A DNA stretch of 64,000 nucleotides. It comes from Pseudomonadales bacterium. GTDB taxonomy: Bacteria > Pseudomonadota > Gammaproteobacteria > Pseudomonadales > Azotimanducaceae. Below are positions 49,878 through 59,179 of the stretch, piece after piece; positions within the stretch are counted from its first letter, which is position 1; every line of letters begins with the position of its first letter. A program made the position numbers and the translations under genes. A model generated the notes under the pieces. It worked only from the letters and a program-made list of their open reading frames with translations, searched no databases and had not been told where the DNA came from. The stretch lies in NCBI GenBank assembly GCA_028285415.1, contig JANQPF010000023.1, forward strand, positions 186,001-250,000. The letters are read 5' to 3'.

Positions 49878-51836
49878 ATGAGTGGAGACTTTTTTGCCAT
49901 CGTGGTGACTGCCATCGCCGTAGCAATTTTCGTCTTCGGCTTTCTGTCGATGGCGTTGAAATTCTACGTGAAGGTCGACCAGGGAACGGCGCTCATCGTC
50001 AACACGATGAAAGCCACGCCTGAGGTCACATTTACCGGCCAGCTCGTATTGCCGGTCATTCACAAAAAGGAGTTCATGGACATATCCCTGAACACCATCG
50101 AGATCGACCGACGCGGCTCGGACGGCCTGATCTGTCAGGACAACATTCGCGCCGACATCAAAGTTGCGTTTTACGTGCGGGTCAACAAAACGAAAGAGGA
50201 CGTGCTGCGCGTGGCCCAATCCATCGGCTGTGAGCGCGCTTCCGACCGCGCGACGCTCGAAGAGCTTTTCGTGGCGAAATTCTCCGAAGCCTTGAAAACC
50301 GTAGGCAAGCAGCTCGACTTCGTCGACCTGTACCAGGAACGGGAGCGGTTCCGCGATGAAATCATCAAAGTGATCGGCAAAGACCTGAATGGTTACGTGC
50401 TCGAAGACGCCGCGATCGACTATCTCGAACAGACTCCGATGGAGGAGCTCGACGAAAACAACATCCTGGACGCGGAAGGCATTCGCAAAATCACCGAGCT
50501 CACGGCCACGCAGCACGTTTTCACGAACGATCTGCGGCGTGAAGAAGAAACCAAGATTAAAAAACGCGACGTTGAGGCTCGCGAAAGGATTCTGGAGCTC
50601 GAGCGCATCCAGGCTGATGCGGAGGCCAAGCAGGGACGCGAAGTTGCCGCGGTGCAGGCCCGGGAAATGGCGGAAACCGAAAAAATTCGATCGGAAGAAG
50701 AGCTGAAAGCGGAAACCGCGCGAATTGCCAAAGAGCAGTCTGTCGAAGTGCAGGAGCAGAACAAGCAACGGGAAGTTGAGGTCGCCGAGAAGAACCGCGA
50801 GCGTGCCATTGCCGTCGAGATCGAAAAGGTCGAACGCGTCCGCCAGCTCGAAGCTATCGGCCGCGAGAAAGAAGTTGCACTCGAGGACATCTCCAAAGAC
50901 AAGGCGGTGGAAGTCGAGAAACGCGAGATTGCCAACGTCGTGCGCGAACGCGTTGCGGTCGACAAGACCGTGGCCGAAGAGGAAGAGCGCATCAACGAGC
51001 TGCGCGTCGTGATGGAAGCCGATCGTACCCGTCAGGCCCAGGTCATCGCCGCGGAAGCGGAAGCCCAGCAGGAACTGGTCAAAGAAATCAAGGCAGCGGA
51101 GGCAGCGGAGCAGACCTCACATCTGAAAGCCAAAGAGCTTCTGGTCATTGCCGAAGCCGAGCGCGAAGCCGCAGCCAAACAGGCGGACGCGAAAATCAAG
51201 CTTGCCGAAGGTGTCCGTGAGGAAGAGGCTGCAAGAGGACTCGCCGAAGCGCGGGTTACGCGTGAACGGCTCGCCGCCGAGGCAGCCGGTCAGGAAGAGC
51301 TTGGCATGGCGGATGTCCGCGTGAAAGAAGCGGATGCGCGTGGTGAAGAGGAGCAGAAACTCGTCGACATCAGGGTGCGCGTTGCTGAAGCGGAAGCAAT
51401 CGAGAAGCAGGGGCAGGCGGAAGCGCAGGTCATCCGGCAGCGCTACCAGGCGGAGGCTGACGGCCTGCGCGAAAAATTTGCAGCACTTTCCGATATGGAC
51501 GAGAACGTGCAGGCACACGAAGAGTTCCGTCTCGAGCTCGACAACACCCACCGCGAGAACCTTGCCGCCATCGAGGCGAATCTCGACATTGCCGGTAAGC
51601 AGGCGAACGTGTACGCGGAGGCGCTGCGCGAAGCGAACATCGACATTGTCGGCGGTGATGGCCAGTTCGTGGATTCGTTCACGAAGTCCCTTGCCGTGGG
51701 TAAAGCCGTCGACGGCGCCGTCGCCAAGAGCGACACGCTGAAGGCAGCGCTGACCAAGCTCCTGGCGCTGGGCAAGGACATCGACATGGACGAGCTCGTG
51801 GAGGCCGTCAAGCAACTGACTCGCGAAAAGTCCTGA
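49878..51836 (+). CDS. yqiK: Flotillin-like SPFH protein, YqiK family
   Basis: A 652-residue scaffold protein. An N-terminal membrane helix (about residues 7-30, FAIVVTAIAVAIFVFGFLSM in part) is followed by an SPFH/band-7 domain to about residue 200 (VDQGTALIVNTM, FMDISLNTIEIDRRGSDGL) and a very long Glu/Ala/Lys/Arg coiled coil from about 210 to 560, then a C-terminal part with FTKSLAVGKAVDGAV. It is about 100 residues longer than E. coli YqiK, mainly in the coil. Flotillins assemble into membrane rings that organise microdomains. In this operon it probably recruits the PspA-like polymer or the ATPase to the membrane. Confidence 0.9.
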   Translation: MSGDFFAIVVTAIAVAIFVFGFLSMALKFYVKVDQGTALIVNTMKATPEVTFTGQLVLPVIHKKEFMDISLNTIEIDRRGSDGLICQDNIRADIKVAFYVRVNKTKEDVLRVAQSIGCERASDRATLEELFVAKFSEALKTVGKQLDFVDLYQERERFRDEIIKVIGKDLNGYVLEDAAIDYLEQTPMEELDENNILDAEGIRKITELTATQHVFTNDLRREEETKIKKRDVEARERILELERIQADAEAKQGREVAAVQAREMAETEKIRSEEELKAETARIAKEQSVEVQEQNKQREVEVAEKNRERAIAVEIEKVERVRQLEAIGREKEVALEDISKDKAVEVEKREIANVVRERVAVDKTVAEEEERINELRVVMEADRTRQAQVIAAEAEAQQELVKEIKAAEAAEQTSHLKAKELLVIAEAEREAAAKQADAKIKLAEGVREEEAARGLAEARVTRERLAAEAAGQEELGMADVRVKEADARGEEEQKLVDIRVRVAEAEAIEKQGQAEAQVIRQRYQAEADGLREKFAALSDMDENVQAHEEFRLELDNTHRENLAAIEANLDIAGKQANVYAEALREANIDIVGGDGQFVDSFTKSLAVGKAVDGAVAKSDTLKAALTKLLALGKDIDMDELVEAVKQLTREKS

Positions 51837-51839
51837 ACC

Positions 51840-54800
51840 ATGGCTGAAGACTCCGACGCGCTCAGTAGCGCGGTAGCTGAAGGCGGCGCCTACGAGCTCA
51901 TTCGTGGGCGCCTGCTGGAACAGATTGGCGGCCTGGAAAGTGCCGTGAGCAGTCTCAACGAGAAACGCGAGGAGACTTTCGGGCGCACCGCCATGGACGT
52001 CCTGTCCCGCGTGCGGGTGCGCACCGAGAACAACTGCATTCCCCGCGACATCGTTCGCGTCGGCGATCAGCTGCTTTTCGGCTACAACGTGTTCATTGGT
52101 CTCAAACGCGAGACCACCGTCGACGACGTGTTCGCGGCCTACCATCTCGAAAACGGTGATGGCGGGATATCAATTGCTCCTGCGCAGACCTGCGAGTTCC
52201 TCACTGATCAGAGCTTCGTGAGTGACTTTCGCGATCTGTACGCCTACTACAAAGCCGCCCAGCTCATTCGCATGCAGGTTGTCGGGCAGCGGCTCTTTGC
52301 CATCTTCCAGGTGGGCGAGAACATCGACGATATCCGTGTTTTCCGCTGGCAGATCGAGACCGACGGCAGCGCTCAATACATCGATGACAGAGGCGAGCGG
52401 GAGATTCCCAGGCCACCCCACCACGACTTCACGTGGCACGCCTGCGGCCGTGAAGATCTGCGCTCGACAGGAAGCAGCCCCGCTTATTCCCTGGCCGAGA
52501 AGATCTTCGTAGAAATCGACGAGGGACAACTGCGCTTTCTCGCAGAGGACAACACCGCAAGCGGCGCGTTGCTCATGAGCGAAGGGCTCGAGGAAAGTAA
52601 CCAGACGCTCGACGACTGCCGTATCGGATACGCTGAGGTGAGCGGTCTCCTCCTCGTGAGCGTGCTGCCGTACGGAGAAGAAGCCACGCGCTACTTTACC
52701 TACGATGCGTTACGCGGCGCTCTGGAACGCCACGACGAGATCGGCATTGCAGCCCGGGCGCTGCCGGAAGACCAGGGGGTGATCTTTCCGGGTGGATATT
52801 GTCTGGTCAACGGTACCAGCCGGCGTTTCGAAGACGACGTCTCGGGATTGCGATTCTCGCGCCAGATCGTTTCGCCCAACGGTGAAGACGTGCTGTACGT
52901 TTTCTACGAGCCAAACGCCGGTAACTACGGGCTGTACGCCTACAACCTGATACGTAAGAGTCTGGAAAATCCGATATACGCCCACGGTTACAGCCTCTTT
53001 GACGATGGCACCCTGGTCATTTTTCGCTCCGTCAGCGATGAGCCGAGCCGCAACCATCCGATGCAGGTTTGGCGTACGTCGTTTTTTTCGGATGAACATG
53101 CTTCCCAGGCGGAAGATGACGGACCGCTCGCGCGCATTGGCAACAACGAGCTCGTCCGTGGCATTTCCGATCTGCTTGGTATCGTGCAGGCAGCGCGCTC
53201 CGAACAGGTAACCGTCGCGGCATACAACGCGCTGATCCAGACCTGTGCGCGGATCAAAGACAACTATTTCTGGCTCGACCAGGCAGAGCTTGGTCAGCTC
53301 GACAAACACGTCGACGAAGTGGCGGCTACAGCGGAACTGGTCCTCGACGAGTTCGAAAAGGTTGCCGAAATCCAGGCCCATGCCAACCGCAGCCTCCGCG
53401 AGGCTGAAACGGACCAACAGACGCTGCTCAGAGAGATTGACACCAGCGAGTGGCACCACGCGCAGGACTTCGTGCGGGCGCTCGGCCAGCTGCGTAAGCA
53501 GCGGGGACACCTTCTGACCATCGCGGAGCTACGGTACATAGACAAGGCACGCATCGCGGAGCTGGAGTCCCAATGCACCGACGCCCACGACCGGCTCGCG
53601 GAAAACACCGTAAGCTTCCTCCTTCGAGACGATGCCCTGGTCCCTTACCGCAACACGTTTGATGAACTGGCAGGGAAGCTCGAGAAGGCCAACACGGCAG
53701 CGGACGTGCGGCCGATCATGGAAGGCTACGACACCCTCGGCGAGGAGCTGGATCTCCTGACTGAAATTCTGGGATCCCTCGCCGTTGAAGACGCCACCCA
53801 GCGGACGGTCATTCTGGAATCCATTTCCGAGCTCTTTGCCAAGCTCAACGCCGCCAAAGCCAAGGCGCGCAATCAGACCGCCGCATTCGGATCCGATGAG
53901 GCGCGCGCAGAGTTTGCAGCCCAGTTCACGCTGTTCTCGCAGAGCGTCACCAACGCGCTGGCCGCGGCAGACACGCCCGAGCGCTGCGACGCTGAGCTCT
54001 CCCGATTGAACGTTGCGCTGCAGGAGCTCGAGGGTCGATTCGGTGAGTACGACGAGTTTTTGCCCGATATCGTCAGCAAACGCGAAGAGCTTCAGGATGC
54101 ATTCGACGCACATCGCCAGAGCCTTCTCGATCAGCGTCAGCGGCGCGCACAGAACCTCTACGACGCAGCCGAAAGAATACTGGAAGGCGTGCCGAAGCGA
54201 GCAAACAAATGCGCCGACGTTGATGAGCTCAATACCTATTTCAGCACCGATGCGTTGCTTCTCAAACTGAAGGACACCATTGCGAGCCTCCGCGAGCTCG
54301 ATGACGCTGTCAAAGCCGACGATCTGGAAGGCCGCATCAAAGCGGCGCAGGACAACGCGCTGCGCAGCCTGCGTGATCGGCGCGACATCTTCGAGAACGA
54401 CGGCACGCTCATCAAACTCGGAAATCACCGGTTCTCCGTCAACCAGCAGGCGCTGGAGCTGACCATCATTCCCCGTGAAAACGGTCTTTACGCCCACATG
54501 ACCGGGACCGGTTTCGCCGAACAGATTGACCATCCTGAGCTCGAGCGCTATCGCGAGCAGTGGCAGCAGACGCTGGCGTCCGAAACGGCGCAGGTGTATC
54601 GCTCTGAATACCTGGCGGCTGAAATCCTTGCCGAAGCCGATGAAGGCCAGACGCTCGACACCGATACCCTGCAAGAGGCCCTGCTCGACGAAGGGTCGGC
54701 GATTGAACTCGTCCGCAAAAGGGCGACCGCCCGCTACACGGAAGGTTACGAAAAAGGTGTACACGATCACGATGCGCAGCTGATCCTGCAGCAGCTTGTT

Positions 54801-57017
54801 CCCCGCATGGACGAAATGGGTCTCCTGACCTACGTGGCGGCCGAACGTGCGCTGGCAGCCATATTCTGGAACTGCCGGGAGTCTTCCGAAGAGGCTGCGA
54901 CGTGGCAGGCGCAGGCCGTCAGCGCAGCTCAGCTCAGCCGCCTCTTTCCGGGACAAGCACCCTACCGCGATTTGATGGACGAGCTGGCAACCGCCATCGA
55001 GGCATTCCAGGAAGAAGTTGGTCTGCTTTCCGGGGCAAGCGCCGCACGCGCCGCGCGATTTCTTGCCACCGAGCTTGCCGATTCTCCCGTGGCATTCACG
55101 ATGTCTCAGGCTGCTGCCGATCTTCTGCAAACGCTCAAGGATCAGCTCAAAGCCAACCGGCTGTCCCAGTCCTTCAACAATTCACTGGCGCGTCTCGCGG
55201 ACTCGCCGGGGCAGAAATTCCGCCTCTTGCTCGAGTGGCTCACGGCCGCGGCCAACGCCAGGGGGATCACGCATCCACTGCCTGTGGCGACCGAAGCCGC
55301 CGCCATTGCGTTTCTCAACAGCGAGAAGAAGGTCAAGCTGAAGACTGCCTCAACAGAGCTTTCGATAGCAGGACTTCTCGGCCAGCACCCGAACGTATCC
55401 GACGGAAACCTGCAGATTGCCGTCGACGAGTTCCTGCAGCGCACGCAGGCACATCGCTCACACGTCGTACCGGCGTACGCCGCCTATCAGGACGTACGCC
55501 ACAGCGTCGCGGAGACGCTGCGTGGGGAGCTGCGGCTGGACGACCTGCAGGCCCGCCCGCTCTCGTCGTTCGTACGAAACAAGCTATTGAACGACGTTTA
55601 TCTGCCGATCATCGGCGCCAACCTGGCCAAGCAGCTCGGCGCTGCTGACGATGCCAAACGCACTGATCTCATGGGCCTCCTGCTGCTCATCTCTCCACCC
55701 GGCTACGGCAAAACCACCCTTATGGAGTATGTTGCCGACCGCCTCGGCCTCATTTTCGTGAAAGTGAACGGACCGGCGCTCGGGCACTCCGTCGTCTCCC
55801 TCGACCCGGAGCAGGCACCCAGCGCAACGTCCCGCCAGGAACTCGAGAAGCTGAATCTGGCTTTCGAGATGGGCAACAACGTCATGCTGTACGTCGACGA
55901 CATTCAGCACACCAACCCTGAGTTTCTACAGAAGTTCATCTCCCTCTGTGATGGTACCCGGCGTATCGAGGGCGTCTGGCGTGGGGAGCCACGCACGTAC
56001 GATCTGCGCGGACGCCGTTTCTGCGTGATCATGGCCGGTAACCCGTACACAGAATCAGGCGACGTGTTCCAGATTCCAGACATGCTTGCCAACCGGGCGG
56101 ACGTCTATAACCTGGGTGACGTCCTGAGCGGCAGGGAGGACGTATTTGCCCTCAGCTATATCGAGAACTCGCTGACCTCCAATCCTGTGCTCGCACCGCT
56201 GGCAACGCGGGACATGGAGGACGTTTACCGCTTCGTCAGGCGTGCCCAGGGTGAGGCTGTGGCGGACACCGATTTCAGCCACGCCTACAGCGCCGCAGAA
56301 GCCAACGAAATAGTTGCCGTGCTGAAGAAGATGATCGATGTCCAGCGGGTGGTTCTCTCCGTGAATCAGGAGTACATCCGATCCGCGGCGACGGACGAAA
56401 CATTCCGCACTGAACCGCCCTTCAAGCTGCAGGGCAGCTACCGCAACATGAACAAGCTCGCCGAGAAGGTGCTGCCGATCATGAATGACGAGGAGCTGCA
56501 GGCTCTGCTGGACGATCACTACGCGGGTGAGTCGCAGCTATTGACTGGAGAGGCTGAATTCAACGTCCTGAAACTGGCAGAGCTGCGCGGCACCCTCACC
56601 GATGAAGCGCGCGCCCGGCTCGATCAGATTCTCGGCGACTATCGACGGGCAAAATCCCTGGGCGGCGACGAGGCCGATCCGGCAACCAGGCTCTCCCTGC
56701 AGCTTGCTTCCATCAACGAATCGATCGGCAAGGCCGCCTCGGAGTTTGCCGGTGACAGTGCCATGGAGCGTGAAATCAAGGCACTGACGAGCACCATCCG
56801 CGACGCGGAGATCAAGATCATCAATCAGCCTTCACAGGTTGTCGAAGAGGCGATGGTAAATCTCGCGAAAACGATCGAAACGACGTTCATGCCGGTGGTG
56901 GCAGCCATGGACAAAAAAATCGATCTGGACCTTGCAATCCTGCGCCGGGTCAGCGAGCTGAACGACGGTATCGACGCCTACCGGGACGAAGTGAAAGGTG
57001 ATCCCGACGACGCCTGA
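51840..57017 (+). CDS. Giant AAA ATPase of the DNA-repair-ATPase/DUF3686 type
   Basis: A 1725-residue protein, the largest in the window. Residues about 1-420 are beta-rich (possible propeller-like repeats, e.g. RVGDQLLFGYNVFIGL, VSPNGEDVLYVFYEPNAGNYG in part). About 460-900 are coiled coil, then a helical middle. The ATPase lies at about 1240-1500: Walker A PPGYGKTT (Lys1291), Walker B MLYVDDIQ (Asp1353, Asp1354) and a sensor-1 Asn1401 in AGNPYTESGD, more MoxR-like than Vps4-like, and a coiled tail. Databases label such proteins DNA-repair ATPase, but operon context (PspA, flotillin, rhomboid) argues for membrane work. ATG is three bases after the flotillin stop; the rhomboid gene overlaps its last 20 bases. 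Confidence 0.85.
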   Translation: MAEDSDALSSAVAEGGAYELIRGRLLEQIGGLESAVSSLNEKREETFGRTAMDVLSRVRVRTENNCIPRDIVRVGDQLLFGYNVFIGLKRETTVDDVFAAYHLENGDGGISIAPAQTCEFLTDQSFVSDFRDLYAYYKAAQLIRMQVVGQRLFAIFQVGENIDDIRVFRWQIETDGSAQYIDDRGEREIPRPPHHDFTWHACGREDLRSTGSSPAYSLAEKIFVEIDEGQLRFLAEDNTASGALLMSEGLEESNQTLDDCRIGYAEVSGLLLVSVLPYGEEATRYFTYDALRGALERHDEIGIAARALPEDQGVIFPGGYCLVNGTSRRFEDDVSGLRFSRQIVSPNGEDVLYVFYEPNAGNYGLYAYNLIRKSLENPIYAHGYSLFDDGTLVIFRSVSDEPSRNHPMQVWRTSFFSDEHASQAEDDGPLARIGNNELVRGISDLLGIVQAARSEQVTVAAYNALIQTCARIKDNYFWLDQAELGQLDKHVDEVAATAELVLDEFEKVAEIQAHANRSLREAETDQQTLLREIDTSEWHHAQDFVRALGQLRKQRGHLLTIAELRYIDKARIAELESQCTDAHDRLAENTVSFLLRDDALVPYRNTFDELAGKLEKANTAADVRPIMEGYDTLGEELDLLTEILGSLAVEDATQRTVILESISELFAKLNAAKAKARNQTAAFGSDEARAEFAAQFTLFSQSVTNALAAADTPERCDAELSRLNVALQELEGRFGEYDEFLPDIVSKREELQDAFDAHRQSLLDQRQRRAQNLYDAAERILEGVPKRANKCADVDELNTYFSTDALLLKLKDTIASLRELDDAVKADDLEGRIKAAQDNALRSLRDRRDIFENDGTLIKLGNHRFSVNQQALELTIIPRENGLYAHMTGTGFAEQIDHPELERYREQWQQTLASETAQVYRSEYLAAEILAEADEGQTLDTDTLQEALLDEGSAIELVRKRATARYTEGYEKGVHDHDAQLILQQLVPRMDEMGLLTYVAAERALAAIFWNCRESSEEAATWQAQAVSAAQLSRLFPGQAPYRDLMDELATAIEAFQEEVGLLSGASAARAARFLATELADSPVAFTMSQAAADLLQTLKDQLKANRLSQSFNNSLARLADSPGQKFRLLLEWLTAAANARGITHPLPVATEAAAIAFLNSEKKVKLKTASTELSIAGLLGQHPNVSDGNLQIAVDEFLQRTQAHRSHVVPAYAAYQDVRHSVAETLRGELRLDDLQARPLSSFVRNKLLNDVYLPIIGANLAKQLGAADDAKRTDLMGLLLLISPPGYGKTTLMEYVADRLGLIFVKVNGPALGHSVVSLDPEQAPSATSRQELEKLNLAFEMGNNVMLYVDDIQHTNPEFLQKFISLCDGTRRIEGVWRGEPRTYDLRGRRFCVIMAGNPYTESGDVFQIPDMLANRADVYNLGDVLSGREDVFALSYIENSLTSNPVLAPLATRDMEDVYRFVRRAQGEAVADTDFSHAYSAAEANEIVAVLKKMIDVQRVVLSVNQEYIRSAATDETFRTEPPFKLQGSYRNMNKLAEKVLPIMNDEELQALLDDHYAGESQLLTGEAEFNVLKLAELRGTLTDEARARLDQILGDYRRAKSLGGDEADPATRLSLQLASINESIGKAASEFAGDSAMEREIKALTSTIRDAEIKIINQPSQVVEEAMVNLAKTIETTFMPVVAAMDKKIDLDLAILRRVSELNDGIDAYRDEVKGDPDDA

Positions 57018-57582
57018 CCAGAGACGCACGTCACCGCTTGCGGTCATCGCGGTATTTGTTGCGCTGATGTGGCTGACGTCAGCGCTGGGCTTTTTCTTCC
57101 CCGAGCTCCTCAGCCGCGGCGCTCTGATCCCACGGGTGCCAGAACAGTGGTGGGGTATCTGGACAGCCGCGTTCTTTCACGCAGACCTTGGCCACTTGAC
57201 GGCCAACACCGCGCCGCTGCTCATATTTCTGCTGTTGCTGCAGCACCGTGGCGCCACGCACTTTTACCTTGCGCTTTTTCTCTGCATGACCGCCGCAGGG
57301 ATGGGCCTGTGGTTTCTGGGGCGCAACGGTGCCCACATCGGCGCCAGCGGCCTCGTCTTCGCGCTGTTCGGTTTTTTTCTGGCCAACGCCCTCTTCCGCC
57401 GCGGAGCGGTCGACGTGCTGGTTGCTTTCGGCGTGATCCTTGCCTACTGGGGACTGGTGTTCGGACTCCTGCCCACCGACGCCCGGATTTCCTGGGATGG
57501 TCACCTGTTGGGTCTGATTGGTGGCGTCATCTCGAGCTGGGTGCTGAGTCGTTACGACAGAAAGACCACCGGGGCCGAATAG
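56998..57582 (+). CDS. Rhomboid-family intramembrane serine protease
   Basis: A 194-residue protein with about six membrane helices. The catalytic serine is Ser117 in IGASGLVFALFG and the histidine His169 in WDGHLLGLIGG. ALFHADLGHLTANTAPLL-type WTAAFFHADLGHLTAN is the conserved helix-2 region. Rhomboids cut membrane proteins inside the bilayer. Its GTG start lies 20 bases inside the end of the ATPase gene, so translation is coupled to it, and its stop is three bases from the convergent paaE. Being the last gene of the PspA-flotillin operon it may cleave a substrate linked to membrane repair or turnover of the complex. Confidence 0.9.
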   Translation: MIPTTPDQRRTSPLAVIAVFVALMWLTSALGFFFPELLSRGALIPRVPEQWWGIWTAAFFHADLGHLTANTAPLLIFLLLLQHRGATHFYLALFLCMTAAGMGLWFLGRNGAHIGASGLVFALFGFFLANALFRRGAVDVLVAFGVILAYWGLVFGLLPTDARISWDGHLLGLIGGVISSWVLSRYDRKTTGAE

Positions 57583-57585
57583 CCG

Positions 57586-58668
57586 TCAGATGACGTCGAA
57601 ATCAACCGTCACTTTGTCGCTGATCGGGTGCGCCTGACAGGTCAGCACAAACCCGTCCGCCACTTCTTCAGCTGACAGTGCGTGGTTGAGGTCCATGTCG
57701 ACCTGTCCTTCGAGCACTTTGGCTTTGCAGGTTGCACAGACCCCGCCTTTGCACGAAAACGGCAGCTCGAGCCCGTTTTCCATCGCACCGTCCAGGATGT
57801 TCTCGCCGTCAGCAGTGAGGTCGAAAACGACTTCGCGACCGCCCGAGCGCACCCTGACCTCCGTGGTGAGGCCAGCATATTCCCGCGCCCGCGCCTGGAG
57901 CTTCTCGATGGCCTGACGGGCATCCTCCGGGGAGGCAAAAAACAGCTCGTAGTGAATGTTCTCTTCGTCGATGCCGGTACCGCGCAGACCCCGCGAAACT
58001 TCCGAGATCATGCCTTCGGGACCGCAAAGGAAGAACTCGTCGTAGCCAACAATGTCTATCAGGTGCTGGTTGAGCTCTCCGCCTTTTCGATTATTGATGC
58101 GGCCGTTCAAGATCGGCGCTTCCTGAGATTCCTGGCTGAAGATGTTGATCCACTGCAACCTCGTCAGGTAGCGGTTTTTCAGCCACAGCAACTGATCGCG
58201 GAAGATGATGTCCTGGGATCTGCGGTTGCCATACAGCAGCGTCACCTCACTCCCGGGCTCAACCGCCAGAATCGTTTTAGCAATGGATATGACCGGCGTG
58301 ATGCCGCTGCCGGCGGCAATAAGGAGGTACTTGCGCGCGCGAGCCGGATCGAGCTGCGGCGTAAACTCCCCCGCCGGGGGAAGCACCTGCACGGCTGTTC
58401 CCGGGGCGAACGTCTCGTGCGCATACTCCGAGAATGCGCCACCTTCAATCTTCTTGATGGCAACTGCCAACGGCTCACCCACCGCAGCGCAGATCGAATA
58501 GCTGCGGCGTACCTCGGCGCCATCAATCTCCGCTGCAAACGTCAAATACTGACCCGGCTCAAAGGCGAATGCTTCCTGGTCAACTTCCGGCACGTCCAGC
58601 AGTACGTGCATTGTGTTGTTTGCCTCTTCGCGAACTTCGGCGACGGTCAACGTGTGAAAATCTGCCAT
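57586..58668 (-). CDS. paaE: Phenylacetyl-CoA epoxidase reductase subunit PaaE
   Basis: A 360-residue NADPH-dependent flavoprotein reductase that feeds electrons to the PaaABC epoxidase. An FAD domain (RRSYSICA, residues about 54-61; GGAFSEYAHE), an NAD(P) domain (GSGITPVISIAKTIL; FLCGPEGMI) and a C-terminal plant-type 2Fe-2S domain with CKGGVCATCKAK and a final Cys in LTCQAHP are all present. Length is that of the family (about 350-360). It is the last gene of paaABCDE, one base after paaD. Cytoplasmic; with oxygen it supports conversion of phenylacetyl-CoA to its ring epoxide. Confidence 0.95.
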   Translation of the reverse strand: MADFHTLTVAEVREEANNTMHVLLDVPEVDQEAFAFEPGQYLTFAAEIDGAEVRRSYSICAAVGEPLAVAIKKIEGGAFSEYAHETFAPGTAVQVLPPAGEFTPQLDPARARKYLLIAAGSGITPVISIAKTILAVEPGSEVTLLYGNRRSQDIIFRDQLLWLKNRYLTRLQWINIFSQESQEAPILNGRINNRKGGELNQHLIDIVGYDEFFLCGPEGMISEVSRGLRGTGIDEENIHYELFFASPEDARQAIEKLQARAREYAGLTTEVRVRSGGREVVFDLTADGENILDGAMENGLELPFSCKGGVCATCKAKVLEGQVDMDLNHALSAEEVADGFVLTCQAHPISDKVTVDFDVI

Positions 58669-58669
58669 G

Positions 58670-59179
58670 TCAGAGCCGTTTGAATTGGTCGAAAGGTTCG
58701 AGACAGCTGTTGCACCTCAGGAGCGCTTTGCAGGAGGTTGAGCCGAACTCGCTGATGACCGACGTGTCGGAGCTGCCGCATTGTGGACACACGGCACTGT
58801 CCGGACCGGCGATACCGTACTCGCGGAGACGTTTTCGCGTTGACGCGTCAATCCAGTCGGTGGTCCAGGCGGGCGTCAGGCGCTGTGTCACGTCGACGTT
58901 GTCGTAGCCCGCGTCAGCTAGACAGGCGACGATATCCTCCGCAATCTGAGCCATGGCGGGGCATCCCGAATAGGTTGGCGTGATGGTCACTTCGACCCGA
59001 CCGGCGTCGCACGCCACGTCCTGCAGGATACCCAGATCCCAGATACTCAACACCGGAATTTCCGGGTCCTTGACCGCATCGAGCAAATCGAAGAGCTCCG
59101 CAAACTGCGAATTCTGACGCCGCTGATTCAGCGCAAACCGCGCTTCCGGCATGATCGGGATGCTGGCCGCGGCTGCCAT
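58670..59179 (-). CDS. paaD: Phenylacetate degradation protein PaaD
   Basis: A 169-residue protein of the MIP18/DUF59 type that helps assemble the iron centre of the epoxidase. LLDAVKDPEIPVLSIWDLGI and TPTYSGCPAMAQIAEDI are the family signatures, and CPQCGS plus CNSCLEPFD form a C-terminal zinc ribbon. I start at the ATG at 59179, which overlaps the paaC stop by one base (TAATG); the longer reading runs into paaC. It precedes paaE by one base. Confidence 0.94.
   Translation of the reverse strand: MAAAASIPIMPEARFALNQRRQNSQFAELFDLLDAVKDPEIPVLSIWDLGILQDVACDAGRVEVTITPTYSGCPAMAQIAEDIVACLADAGYDNVDVTQRLTPAWTTDWIDASTRKRLREYGIAGPDSAVCPQCGSSDTSVISEFGSTSCKALLRCNSCLEPFDQFKRL

Noticed and set aside
53529-55130. 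533-residue frame opposite the giant ATPase gene
   Set aside because: Reverse-strand shadow; no recognisable domain, and the plus strand is firmly coding.
47738-57582. Antiphage defence island interpretation of the PspA-ATPase operon
   Set aside because: No nuclease, toxin, integrase or other defence gene is present, and the parts are all envelope proteins; membrane maintenance fits better.
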